A DNA stretch of 64,000 nucleotides from Tenebrio molitor (taxonomy: Eukaryota > Arthropoda > Insecta > Coleoptera > Tenebrionidae): assembly GCF_963966145.1 (NCBI RefSeq), contig NC_091047.1, forward strand, positions 4,402,001 through 4,466,000, read 5' to 3'. Below the pieces are notes generated by a model. That model made no database searches. It was not told the origin of the DNA and saw nothing but the letters and a program-made list of their open reading frames with translations. Positions 34,137 through 44,739 of this stretch are shown here, piece after piece (within the stretch, counting starts at the first letter, position 1; each line of letters begins with the position of its first letter). A program made the position numbers and the translations under genes.

Positions 34137-34573
34137 ACCTATATACTAGTACATACCTGTAGCGTTTCATCTTTAACATAATATACATAGTTCGTTTATA
34201 CATAATGGTTTTTTTTAAATAAATAGTTAGTTGATATCAGTGTTTATATTAATTTCCTGAATAGAATGAAACCAAACACATTATTTCCAAACCTTTTTAT
34301 TCAAAATAATTTATTATAAAAAAAATCAGGTACCGACATTTTTTATCAGATTATTGCACATGTGCATTTTAGAGAAATTTTATCTAGTTTTGATTGTTTT
34401 CTCGTTTTGATTGGTCAATATTTGTCACGCAATTGGTTGCTAAACACATGAAGGAAATAATCCATAAAATATTCACTGTGTATATTCAGAAAAATATTCT
34501 TTAATAAACCAAATTCATCCTGGCTCAGTTTTCTGAGAAAACTGATATTCAGAAATTTTCTTACTATACTTAA

Positions 34574-34824
34574 AGTTCTCCCAGAGCTGCAGCGGTTTTT
34601 TATGGCAGGGTACCATTGTATAAACGTTAACAACACCGACAATAGGTTTAAACCGCAAGTACAACCCCTAATCGTAAATTCGTCCAAGTACTACCCTGTA
34701 AACTGACAGGTATAGAACGAAAATGATGATTGACAGGGGTCTGTTTATGTCGCGTATCGGCATCTCAACAGGCGTAATAATTACTATTGCCCTGCCATAA
34801 AACCGCTGCAGCTCTGGGAGAACT
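34574..34824. mobile_element. Inverted-repeat element, family I, complete 251 bp
   Basis: Terminal repeats of about 37 bp begin AGTTCTCCCAGAGCTGCAGC at 34574 and end with the inverse at 34824, differing only by indels in a T-run. The interior is non-coding. Flanks do not show a clear target-site duplication. The ends differ from the TACAGGG group, so a different transposase is likely. Confidence 0.8.
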
Positions 34825-35765
34825 ATACCATGTAGGTACAAAAGAATATTTAAAATATAACAGCACATAACTACTTTATTTTTAGATATTTCTATTTGAA
34901 ATTTTTAAAGTATATTAATTTTCAGATAAATAGTCTTCAAAGCGAGTTTCATATCTTTTTCATAACTTTTTACAAAAATTTGCCTCCAGAAGGTTAACAA
35001 CAGCGGTCCTAGGGGAACAGTATCCTGATCTTCCAAGACAGATTTGCAAATTATTCTTTTGCTAGTAAATAATTATCGGTGCAATTTTTACACTGTATCT
35101 GGAAATAAATGCTCTTTAAAGCAAGTCCAATATCTTCACTTACCTCACTGATAAAACAAAGATCCAGAGCGATTTATCAAGATTAGATTTTAAGATATAA
35201 TTGCCGAAAACTTGATCGTTACTGAATATTTTTGTATGAAATTTTCACATTGTATATCCAACAAAATACTCTTTAAAGTAAGCCCAATATCTTGACGCAA
35301 CTCACTGATAAACCAAAAATCAAGATTGGTTACAGACTACAATTTTGGAAAACTAGTAGTCCAATGTTCCAACATACCCAAGTCTGTTACTTCTACATAT
35401 ATCTTTTTAAAATCTTCGCAATATAGAGACACGTGAGTGATCTTGAAGATAATCCCGCAGTATTAGTCCGATTTTTCCAAAGACTGAAATCCAGAAGATT
35501 TCTAACGCCGACTTTGAAGGAGTGAAGGAGTTGGATGTATTTGCAGACAACTTCTTTATTGTTAAACAATTCTGGATACAATTTTCACAGTGGATATCCA
35601 GACAAATGATTTTAAAGTAAATTCAATCTTTTGGCACCACTCCTGGAAAAACCTAAAATCCAGGATCCAGATGTGTTACTGCCGTTGATGTTTACCTCCA
35701 AGCTATACCTATTTGTAAATTTTTTATTACTGATTTTTCTTTAAAATTTTTACGTTGGACCTAGA

Positions 35766-35798
35766 CCTGACCTAACCTGGCCTGACCTGACCTGACCT
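35766..35798 (-). repeat. Interstitial telomere-like (TCAGG)n tract
   Basis: Six full 5-bp units and a partial one: CCTGA, CCTAA, CCTGG, CCTGA, CCTGA, CCTGA, CCT. On the minus strand this is TCAGG with one TTAGG. TCAGG is the telomere repeat described in Tribolium and several other beetles. It sits within the decayed satellite. Confidence 0.7.
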
Positions 35799-35950
35799 TT
35801 AAATGAAGCTCCATATTAAGAACGTTTCAGCGGGAATGCTTTTTAAATGAGGGACATTTTAATTCATTAATTTGTAAAAACTGATATTCAAGGGATTTAG
35901 AACGGCAAAAAAAATAGTTTTGCAGTTCTCTTGTTACTGAATATGTATTT

Positions 35951-36199
35951 ATTTTTATATTTATTTCAGTCTGGCCTAGACAAAGTTCTTATGCAATAAA
36001 AACACTTCATTTGAGCACAACTTCCCGTATCTAAATTAAGACCGACTTTTGCAATGCTTCCTGGTACAAAGTCCACAAAAAATGTCGTCGGAAACGGAAT
36101 GATATTTGAATGTCACTGAACAAATATGGCTGGAACATGTTTCGAATCATTTCCTGCAATTATCCATAATTTTATGCACAAAACTTGGTCTTCTTAGAA
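35951..36199. other. AT-rich spacer
   Basis: Short AT-rich stretch with no feature recognised. Confidence 0.3.
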
Positions 36200-36880
36200 C
36201 TGCACATCAGAAAAAATAATCGTTGTGACCTTAGACACAAAGCATCACAACAGCGCACCACACCCCACCTCTCCACCCCTGTCTCTCACCCTAATTAACC
36301 TCCCTCTTCCCTCATTTATTAATCACGGAAACCTCATCCACCACATCTTTAATCGAAGCTCCAAGATTTTCATTTAACATTGATGGTGCGACGTTGCCGC
36401 GTCGACTTACCTTGGGATTTTGATCGTGCAGTCTCTCACTTGTCTCGCGTGATAGTGTCGAGGATTGCAGAAAGGCCCTCATGTTCTTCGCCGTGATGAA
36501 TGATACAGGTTAGGCGTTTATCGAGCGAATAAAGATCAAACCGTGCGCCACGTTGTGAGAGACGGACGGACTGGATGCCGATTATAAGGCTTGTCTTGAT
36601 TATATGTTTTGATTTTTGTAATGTATCTCCAAGACAGAGTAATCACTGTGCTCCGGGCAGGGTGATATATTCGGGTATTTCTCCCATATCCAGGCTTTCG
36701 TGGTGTGGCGGCGGGAATTTTCACGAACAAGACGGCGGAGGCGAGAAGGGAACGGAGGTGATTGCTCATAACGTCAATAATAACAGTAATAACAATAATT
36801 GTTTGTTTTGTATGGATGCAGAGTCGAAAGTACAGTACCAGAATGTGGTGGAGTGGGTACTTGACTGATCTGCTCTTACA
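36200..36880. promoter_or_regulatory. GC-richer island around a candidate first exon
   Basis: Begins with a pyrimidine-rich CACCACACCCCACCTCTCC tract and continues with CG-containing, repeat-poor DNA. The best minus-strand exon candidate lies at its start, so the DNA at 36483-36880 would be the 5' untranslated and promoter side. No TATA box stands out. Confidence 0.3.
36411..36482 (-). CDS. Candidate first coding exon, 24 codons, strong donor
   Basis: On the minus strand an ATG at 36482, preceded by an in-frame TAA, opens 24 codons beginning MRAFLQSSTLSRETSERLHD and ending NPK at the full consensus donor AAG before GTAAGT (36410-36405). Codon choice is not AT-biased like the flanks, and the exon ends in phase 0. 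With an upstream in-frame stop and no acceptor it would be an initial exon, probably an alternative first exon of a long minus-strand gene. No family is recognised and no second exon is found. It is the best host-exon candidate in the window. Confidence 0.4.
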
Positions 36881-37006
36881 AGGTTCTCAACATGAAGTGA
36901 AATGGTTCAGAACTCGAAACTACACATGCGATTAAAGTACCATTGGTAGGTACTGAAAAGTTTTAGTAGAATCCTAAAATTGTGGAGTATTGATTGTTTT
37001 GATAAG

Positions 37007-37238
37007 AAAGTACTACCTCATCTTAAAAGTGAGTTAGAGATCTAATCCTTTCCTTATTATTTTAATAACAAAGTACTACCTCATCTTAGAAGTGAGTTAG
37101 AGATCCAATCCTTTCCTAATTCCCAAACTTCTTTGTCGAATTTTAACAAAACTAATTATAAAATTCTGACGCATTTATTGTTTATGCGGTAAAGTACTAC
37201 TTCATTTCAGAAGTGAGTTAGAGGTCTAATCCTTTCCC
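37007..37238 (+). repeat. Three copies of a 47-bp motif
   Basis: Near-identical copies at 37007-37053, 37069-37115 and 37192-37238 read AAAGTACTACCTCATCTTA, then AAGTGAGTTAGAGATCTAAT and CCTTTCC. Spacing is 62 and 123 bp (1:2), with unrelated AT-rich sequence between. Diverged forms follow to 38740. Confidence 0.8.
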
Positions 37239-37449
37239 AATCCCTTTTTTTAGAAAAAACTTGTTCTATAGAAAACTAGGCCTACAGGAAATTTTCCAAA
37301 TACATATTATTAACTGGCAAGAATCAATTCCTCTAAGTTTTAATTTAAGAGAATTGTGAGAAAGATCTTTTATCTTTTCTTTTCTTAAAGAGTGCTTTTA
37401 GGGAGAACACTTGATAAATAGATTTTGAAATTCAAATTCGTAAATTGCT

Positions 37450-38740
37450 CAGACAATATGAGTGAAGTAGAAGTCTGAGACTCTTAAAAATTGTTTTTGG
37501 GAGAGAAATTAATTTTTAAGATATTCTCTGCAAATAATTGTAATTCATTTAAAAAGTAACATAGAGTTCTCTTTTTTTTTTCATCGTATTGATTTGTAAA
37601 CTTATAAATGGCTTTCTTTGTGAAAATAAATAAATAGATAATAAACGATAAATAATAATTTATTTTCCAACAGGTCAAATACAGTAGAAAAATAACAGTT
37701 ATTTAAGATACAAGTGTAAAAAGTTATCCTTTATTGCACGAACGGGTTTAAAATACGACGAGATACGAGGGAGTATTTTAAAGGATGTGAGTGCAACAAA
37801 GAAACTTTTTAAATAATAGTAAAAAGATAAATGTTTTCAAATATTATATTAGCTCTCGATTATTTGTGTAACGAGTGAGAAACAAAAGTAATGTATCTTT
37901 TACTCCCTAGTTACTATAAAAAATATTTTACAAAGTTTCTAAATACCTCCACCGCTAGTACGTAGATACATTATGAGTTCAAAGTACCTTCAAAAAATTG
38001 TACCTAGATATTCTCACTTTCATAAGTGAAATTGTGACTTGAATCCTTCATTACTCTGTTCTTCTTACCAGACTGCAAACTTTTGATTTTGATTTAGGTA
38101 TAGTTTTGCAAATCAGGAAGTACCTAATTAATATCTTTCTCATCTTTAGACAATATCTTCCTTCTTAAGTGCCAAAATGTCTCAGTTTTGAGTCAATAAA
38201 CAAACATCTTTAACGGACAAGTTTTTATTTCTTTTAATTCATCCTCACTCTTCTCAGGCATGAGATAGATACCTACTTGATTTTATTTATTATGTTTTCC
38301 TCGTCGAACTATACTTACCTTTGCTTCGATGATTTCGACGAATCTCAATCTTGTGTCACTATCTATAGATCATAGCTAAAAGTGAGAAAGAGTTATCATT
38401 CTTGTACAGTCAGTTTTTTTGTACAAACCCCACGTCTAACTTTGAAAATTTAAGTAGACTTGTATCCATCTATACAGACACGACTTTGATAAAGATACGT
38501 TGTCTCAAGAATGATATTATATTTGAATGTTTGTATCTTACTCAGGAGTGAGGTAGAACCCTACCACCATCATCTTGTTTCTCTTATCAAAATGCAAGAG
38601 TTCAAGTTTCAGTAGCTTGTCAGTTAGTTAGTTTAGTCTGATAGTACCAAACATACTAATCTCACAAGTGAGATAAATACTACGGTGTTTATCTCACTAA
38701 AATCTCATTTACAAAAATATTCTTTAAATAAAAATACGAA
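37450..38740 (+). repeat. Dispersed degenerate CTCA/AGTGAG motif cluster
   Basis: Looser versions of the 37007 motif recur near 37458, 38017, 38130, 38248, 38378, 38530 and 38655. The common core is CTCA, a short gap, then AAGTGAG with a following TAGA or similar, often near AGTACCT. Between them the DNA is AT-rich and non-coding. Confidence 0.5.
37700..37816. repeat. Foldback with CG-rich purine loop
   Basis: Left arm TTATTTAA, AAAAGTTATCCTTTATTGCA and GGGTTTAAAATAC return inverted as GTATTTTAAAGGATGTGAGT, GCAACAAAGAAACTTTTTAA and ATAA. The loop is GACGAGATACGAGGGA. The left arm has a 12-bp extra piece. Confidence 0.6.
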
Positions 38741-39258
38741 ATAAATTAACTTAAAACACTTATTATGTTTTTGATAAACAACGTCAAATGCACTTCAACC
38801 GAACAAACAGTGCACTTTTGATTTGCATTAATTCCTCATTTATTTCCCGACAGTCGCGTGCACCTCTCACAACATACTTATTTTCTTTTAAAATCTTTCG
38901 TCGTGAACAATTCTTTTCTCAATTCGAATAAAAACTGTGAGCTCCAATTACGTATTTAAAAAATTCCTCCGAAGGTTCAGACCCTGCGACGTCAGCTCAC
39001 GCGACCCTTTGTGCGGGATCTTCGTGCAGAGGCGTTAAAATAATTTCCATGTCCGCACCAGCAAAATAAATTGATCAATTATCGAAATAGTTGTAGTTGT
39101 GTGTGCGTTTGACACATGTCACCCGTGTACACGCATCGCGCGACCATATGGTGGTCGCCCTTCTTCCGAGTTATTTGTGCATGGTCGGACACCTCTCCAT
39201 TGGCCTGAGCCGACCACGCCCACCACCCACACTCCTCGGATGGCCCTTCTGATCTCAC

Positions 39259-39294
39259 CACGAAGATAGAGAATAGTAGGCCGCGGTCGGACAT
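39259..39294 (-). CDS. Candidate 12-codon first exon, weak
   Basis: ATG at 39294 in a favourable context (GGAAAATGTCC) gives MSDRGLLFSIFV, ending at GTG before GTGAGA in phase 0. At 12 codons this is close to chance expectation. It is listed because it shares strand and end phase with the candidate at 36411-36482. Confidence 0.15.
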
Positions 39295-39601
39295 TTTCCC
39301 AATTAGTTTTCGTGCAGCGGCACGAATTTTTTGTTCTCCCCGATGGTAATAATAATAAAATTTATTACGGATGATGCGATCGGCTGGTAATTTTGTGGTT
39401 GGAAACGTATCTGTCGTCCATCAGAATTTCAATCTAAAAGTGTAACATAAATCTATCGGAGACGGATAAATAATATTTTAGATTCAAATGGTCCGACCAG
39501 TCCGTCGAGGAGCAGGCAAACAGACAGGGCTTGCCCACGGGCTATAATTATAGTAATAACAGATTCACTAGCCATAAAAGCCGATATTACAATTTTCTTA
39601 C

Positions 39602-39725
39602 TTCTTGTAGAATGCGTTTTATGTTGTCGATCCTCTAGATTTCGGTCTGATTCTGGCCGCAATCTGCCCTCGACATCTGCGATTCTTCGGGAACGTCGGA
39701 TGGCCGTTGGCGCTGCCGACGACGG
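39602..39725 (-). CDS. Candidate internal exon, 41 codons, unrecognised
   Basis: On the minus strand a pyrimidine-rich tract ending TTGATTCCTCAG (acceptor AG at 39727-39726) is followed by 124 bp open in one frame, starting PSSAAPTAIRRSRRIADVEG. It ends at AGAA before GTAAGA (39601-39596). Composition is basic and protein-like, GC-richer than the flanks, and the length is typical of an internal exon. The frame extends 53 codons beyond the donor, and I recognise no homologue. It may belong to the same hypothetical minus-strand gene as 36411-36482. Confidence 0.3.
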
Positions 39726-40060
39726 CTGAGGAATCAATAAAAATGCGGTTTATTGTGGAAATTACTTTATTAAACACACCCGTTGGTCGATTCGGATCAA
39801 TTATGGAAACGAAGAACGGTGTTAAATATGGATGTGCAGGTCGGAGTGGCAGAGCACTTTAAATAATAATCGGGCAGAGGGTTTCATCTATTTATTAATG
39901 AAATTGTGGACTGGAAAATTGTTCCGGATCAATTTTTCATGGATTCAACAAAGCGGACCACAAACAGCGAAAAAATCAAACACGTGGGCGTGTTGTGAAG
40001 GAATTTATTGATCGGGGGTGATTTCTTTCGGAAGTGGCTTCGAATGGAAAAAGCTTCTCA

Positions 40061-41670
40061 AGATGAGAACGTGGTAAAAACAAGATCTATTCCCGAGATA
40101 TTTTTTCACCGAATGGAGAAAATACAACAGTGATTGAAACAAATTCATTTTTTACTGTTTTACGATCCAGATTTACAAATAATTGTACGGTTTTGTTAAT
40201 CTCATAATTACACAACTTATTTGTTTATATTTCACATGTTTGTAATATTTAGAAAAGTGGTAATAAACAATATAAATTAGTCCTTGTAGGATAAACTCGA
40301 GGGAAATAAAGAAAACATTTTTGTATGTACGAGTATAATAGACAATAAAGAGCTTTTTTACGTACAAGATAAAGAGGAAAATTATTTTTAATAATAAATA
40401 TACCTATAGCAAAAAATTATTGCTTAAAGTCTTAAAGTTTGCGTCTTTATCAGATACCTAATAATAATGTATAATTCGGCGAAAAAAGATGTAAGGTTTT
40501 GCAGAAACACTGTAGGTACAATTTATTTTTTTAATATAGTAAAAACGTCTTAGATGTGGATTGTCAAACTCAAGGTCGCTTAAAACTTATGGTTGAACTG
40601 TACGTTAGTGAGAAATCTGTCACAAATTCCAAAAACCGTATAAACGCGCCTAGTTACTTTTCCTGGTAGTGCCAACTTAACGATAAGTCCCCAATCCAGA
40701 TCTATAACGTCCCGACTATAGAATTATTTAAATGATAGTTTTTTATTTATTTTCTAAATAGAATAAAGTCGATAAGCGCCACTTTTTCCATCTTAAAATA
40801 ATTATTTAACTGTGATTAGAATGTATATTACTTAGTACCTACCTTTCGCCTTAATTACAGTCCCAAACCTTCGATATTAAATTAACCAAGTTATACCAAT
40901 TAATGTGAAGTTAATAAATCTTATTCCAACTTGATACATTTCAAAAGATTGAAAAGATTGCTTTAAATTGCTATAATTTAATCCTTTAATTAAATCATCA
41001 ATATCATTCTACACATTTTCCTGTACTTTTTTTTCTCAGAACTAATTTCTAACAAGATTGAATGAATGTTTTGGCTTTTTTGCCATCCACATGTCAAAAG
41101 GCTTCCATAAATCATGATGAATCCACCTATGAGGCAAGTGTCTGTGCTTCTAAGCATATTAAACGGTTACGATTTTTTTAAATTGTTTATAAACTCCATT
41201 TTAATGCGTTCTATTAGATAAAGTGAAAGCAAAGCTAAATGTACATCGTTCAAAATTAATTGTTGGCAAATTTTATCTTTTTTTTTTATTTTTTTATAGG
41301 TAATTAGAGCAGTAGAAATGAAACTAAATTAAAAATGTTGAAAATACTGCTCAAGATTAGAATAAAAAAAATTAAAACATGTATTATTTGTTCCTCAAAC
41401 ATTCACTAATTAAATGTGATTTACTTTAGTTTGTTCATTAAATTTTTATTAAAATATGACTCTCTTTACTTTAACTTTATTTGAAAGATTCAAAGAAGCC
41501 TTCATTAAATAATTGCTTGACGACAACATTTTCTTGGTTTTTGTGGTCCAAATACATACAATTAATGTTTGTAAAAAAAGACAAACAATGTTATCAACGT
41601 ACTCGTAAATAGGTAATCATAACAACAAATTTAAACCCCCAAAAAATTAGAACTATGTACATAATTAAAA
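40061..41670. other. Long AT-rich spacer, no gene seen
   Basis: AT-rich throughout apart from a short less AT-rich piece near 40560-40720. No inverted-repeat ends, frames or RNAs recognised. Confidence 0.4.
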
Positions 41671-42175
41671 TACTGGGAAGGACATCGGTTAGACGCAGGC
41701 GAGAAATCGCGACTTTTATTTAAATAAAATTGTCGAAATTTTTCACACTTACCTGGGCATTGGTAAGGTACATTTCATATTTTTTAAATAATTTTTCACT
41801 TACAAACAAAGCCACAAAAAAATGAAAAGTAAATTTCAACCAAAAACTCAAATTCAAATTTTTGTACTGACCTACCCAGATTCACTTCCTGTAATTTACG
41901 AAATCAGCGAAAAAAAAACACCAATTAGATTTTGAATTAAACGCAATTTTACATTTTACCTACTTGTGCTGTCGTAAATTTTGGTGACAATGGGAACTGT
42001 CAATTTTATAGCAAAGCTGTAAATAAGAGGTTTCAAGACGGTCGGCTACTAGTGAATGATCCGTTTGGTGGCAAATTATACCATTTTACCATAAATCACG
42101 CGTCTGGTTTGCGTTTAAATAAAAAAGCGAATTATTTAGGCAACCAAGTCAAAATTTGTAATTGTGCTAGTATAA
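41671..42175 (+). mobile_element. Family F element, copy with one degraded end
   Basis: Follows the reverse complement of 33129 down to about 32620, starting at the eroded end TACTGGGAAGGACATCGG. It keeps ATCGCGACTTTTATTTAAAT, the ACTTACCTGG splice-donor word (41747-41756, minus strand) and TACCATTTTACCATAAATCA. It breaks off at ATTGTGCTA near 42175. Confidence 0.75.
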
Positions 42176-42486
42176 ATGAGAATTTCTTCTTTCTTACTGA
42201 TACTAAAATACAGTCACTTTAAATACCTACCAATTTGTTATTTTCAACGCTCGGTTTATTATTAAATTATTAAACATCTTTCTCTGAAATGTTGCAGTGT
42301 ATAGGTACAAGTGCTTTTTAAAAGAAATAAATAGGTATCTTAATGCAACTCCTCGTTAACGCTGAGCTGTAGAAGGTTTATTACGGTGATGATGGAAAAC
42401 TATAGTCATTAAATCTCGAAGAAATATTTTTTGCAAATAGATAACTCTCTAATAAAATTTCTGTTTAACATTGTACTGTAATTTTG

Positions 42487-42606
42487 CACGAGCTTTTTTC
42501 ATCCGCAAATTTTCTGTTTTCAACGCAAGCTTGTTGCGCGGAAATTGTGTCTTGGACAAGCTTTCGTTGAAAACAGAAAATTGTCTGGACAAAAAGAAAG
42601 TTCGAG
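42487..42606. repeat. Foldback, about 40-bp arms
   Basis: CACGAGCTTTTTTCATCCGC and AAATTTTCTGTTTTCAACG return inverted as CGTTGAAAACAGAAAATTGT and CTGGACAAAAAGAAAGTTCG. An inner pair AAGCTTG/CAAGCTT lies within the loop. Confidence 0.65.
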
Positions 42607-43989
42607 AGTAATTTGACGAGATGATTTTGTGACCCTGGATTACTACATCTAAAATTTCAGTTGTATTTTACAATGTTTATTTGATCAGTCGTTGAATAAA
42701 TGGCGTTATTGCAGTAAACGATCAATGGAAGTATTTATCAGTGTAAAAAGAACGATACATTTCTCTTGCCTAGTTATTATAGAGGAATACAATCATTATT
42801 ATCATTATTAAAACAAGTCAACAATCTATGCTCGATTCTTTGTAAATGTTAAAATCCGTAAGTTTTGTAACGGTAACTTTAGAAAACTTAGGCATTTACT
42901 GTGCCAATATTACAATATGATTTGACACTCGTCAAATTGCTAAAAATATGAAGAAACGAGAATTTAATACATTTTTATTTAATTCAATAGAAAATTTTGT
43001 ACATACAAAAGATGGTATAAATTATTATGGATTGACCGTTTTTGATATAAAGTTGCAAAATTCATCAAAAGAATAAGAAGGTCTATCGAACAAGATGTTC
43101 TTCGATTTTATTTATTATGAATCAAACCCTTCGAAGTTGATTTGGAAGTAGTTTTCAAGTTAATCAACTTTTTTCTTTAAAAATTTCCAGAACACGTTTC
43201 CAACAAAGTCTGAACCGAAAAAATGTTTGATTTGGAAATTTTTACAGTGTATACATTGTAAAAATTGAAATCCAGAATCTTTCACTATTTACACTAAATT
43301 TAATATTTTAGACGAACTCTGTACATAATTCCATCTACATCTAGAACAATTATTGAGCCGATATTATTCTTGCATTTTAAAGTTTTTACCGTGAGATTGA
43401 AAAAAACAATTAACAATCTTCTGGCGTTGCTTCAATTTTTCGATAATTAAGACAGTTAAAGTTTTATATTTTATTTATTCACTATCAACACATGTCAAAT
43501 TCAAATTTTATATCATTTATTTGAAGGTCATACTTTACCGCACTTATGTGGGAAAGTAAAATTTCATCGCACAAAATGCAAAGTGAAATTGTCGACTTTT
43601 GTCGTGATTTCTCTGGTATCAAAATTGCAATAGTCGCATTTTACTGCAAATTCGATGTCTCAAGAAGGACTGTCTTTGTCTGTATCATAATCTGCATCTC
43701 TGCTAACAGTAGAAGGAATAAAAAAAACTTGACGCAAACCTACTACTTTGGTTTGTGTAATACCACTTTTTCGCAATTAATAATTATTTCTTACCTTAAC
43801 AATTGACACGAGATAAAACATTGTACGTTACTCGTACCGTAACTAAATTTTATTACACTGGATGGTTTATCCCATCTGGTATCGTAAAATGACAAGTTAA
43901 GTTATAATACCTACTTATGTCGTAAGCAACTATTTCATTGTGGTTATTAAATATTAATTGATAAATTGAAAAAAATCACAATAGTTATT

Positions 43990-44110
43990 TACGAACCGAG
44001 TACGAGAAGATATTTTTCGCGCATGAACGCAGTATTTAAGGCACGAGCGACGAAGGAGCGGGTGCTTCATTTGCGCGAATGTGCCAAATACGTTTTCGTG
44101 CATGTAAGTT
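43990..44110. repeat. Overlapping inverted repeats with CG-rich purine centre
   Basis: GTATTTAAGGCAC pairs with GTGCCAAATAC, and TCGCGCATGAACGCA pairs with TGCTTCATTTGCGCGA, in overlapping order so that both cannot form at once. The centre is GAGCGACGAAGGAGCGGG, similar to the loops of other foldbacks here. Confidence 0.5.
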
Positions 44111-44739
44111 TTTACAGTATTTTTTTAAACGAACATTAGGTAGGTATGTCTGATTTGTCAAAGTGTCAATCGAATCAATAGCGATTTATTTTCACTCTTT
44201 CGAAATTTTTAACATCAAAATTGGAGAAATGGCGTTTTGTAAACCAGATTTCATCATTGTCAAGTCAAATTATTTTTAGAATGTTCAACAAGGCGAATGC
44301 TTTTTGGATGATTTTGAAGCACTAGTGAGCGAAATCTACGTTCGCGATTAACTGTTGCGGTCGCGAAATGTCATTTGAATATTTTTTCCAACTCGTTATA
44401 AAAATCGCTATTTAAACATAATCGTATTCTTGTCGGATTCAGTGGTGAAAAACAAACAGATAAAAATTAACCCACGAAAGTACCTACACAAAACATAAAG
44501 GAACAAGTTTGTTAACAACAATAAAATATCTAATTATTGTAATTTTTTGTAATTGATGCCACAAAAAATGATTTTCAAATGTCTTCTCGGTGGATATTTT
44601 TAAATGTTGTAATATTTTGTCAGTTTCAGTCAACTTTTAAAAAATACCAATGCACGATGCCATAATCATCGTCAATTATTTACTTATTACCGTACTACTT
44701 TTATAACGTTTACTCATTAGAGTGACAGTTTGATTGATA

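Larger units (their letters stand above)
33590..35950 (+). repeat. Decayed satellite, about 170-bp units
   Basis: A recurring order of words (TCCAGAAGGTTTA, CGATCTTGAG, TTCAAGATATATTTG, TTACTGAATATTT, then TATCCA-CAAA-TCTTTAAAG-AAGCCAATATCTT and CTCACTGATAAA) starts near 33616, 34986, 35164, 35330, 35500, 35659 and 35871. The spacings after the first are about 160-215 bp. The gap after the first unit is filled by a foldback, a GC-rich block and an inverted-repeat element. Looser fragments recur at 42369 and 43270. Confidence 0.65.
38990..40060. other. GC-richer island with minus-strand exon candidates
   Basis: CG-rich, repeat-poor stretch. It holds the exon-like units at 39259-39294 and 39602-39725 on the minus strand. 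AATTATAGTAATAAC and TATTAATG-like AT cores alternate with CG words, as in the other islands. Confidence 0.3.
42176..44739. other. AT-rich spacer with satellite fragments
   Basis: AT-rich. Pieces resembling the 33.6-36 kb satellite appear near 42369 (TAGAAGGTTTATTACGG) and 43270 (ATCCAGAATCTTTC). The foldbacks at 42487-42606 and 43990-44110 are listed separately. The plus frame 43546-43806 has no recognised content. Confidence 0.4.
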
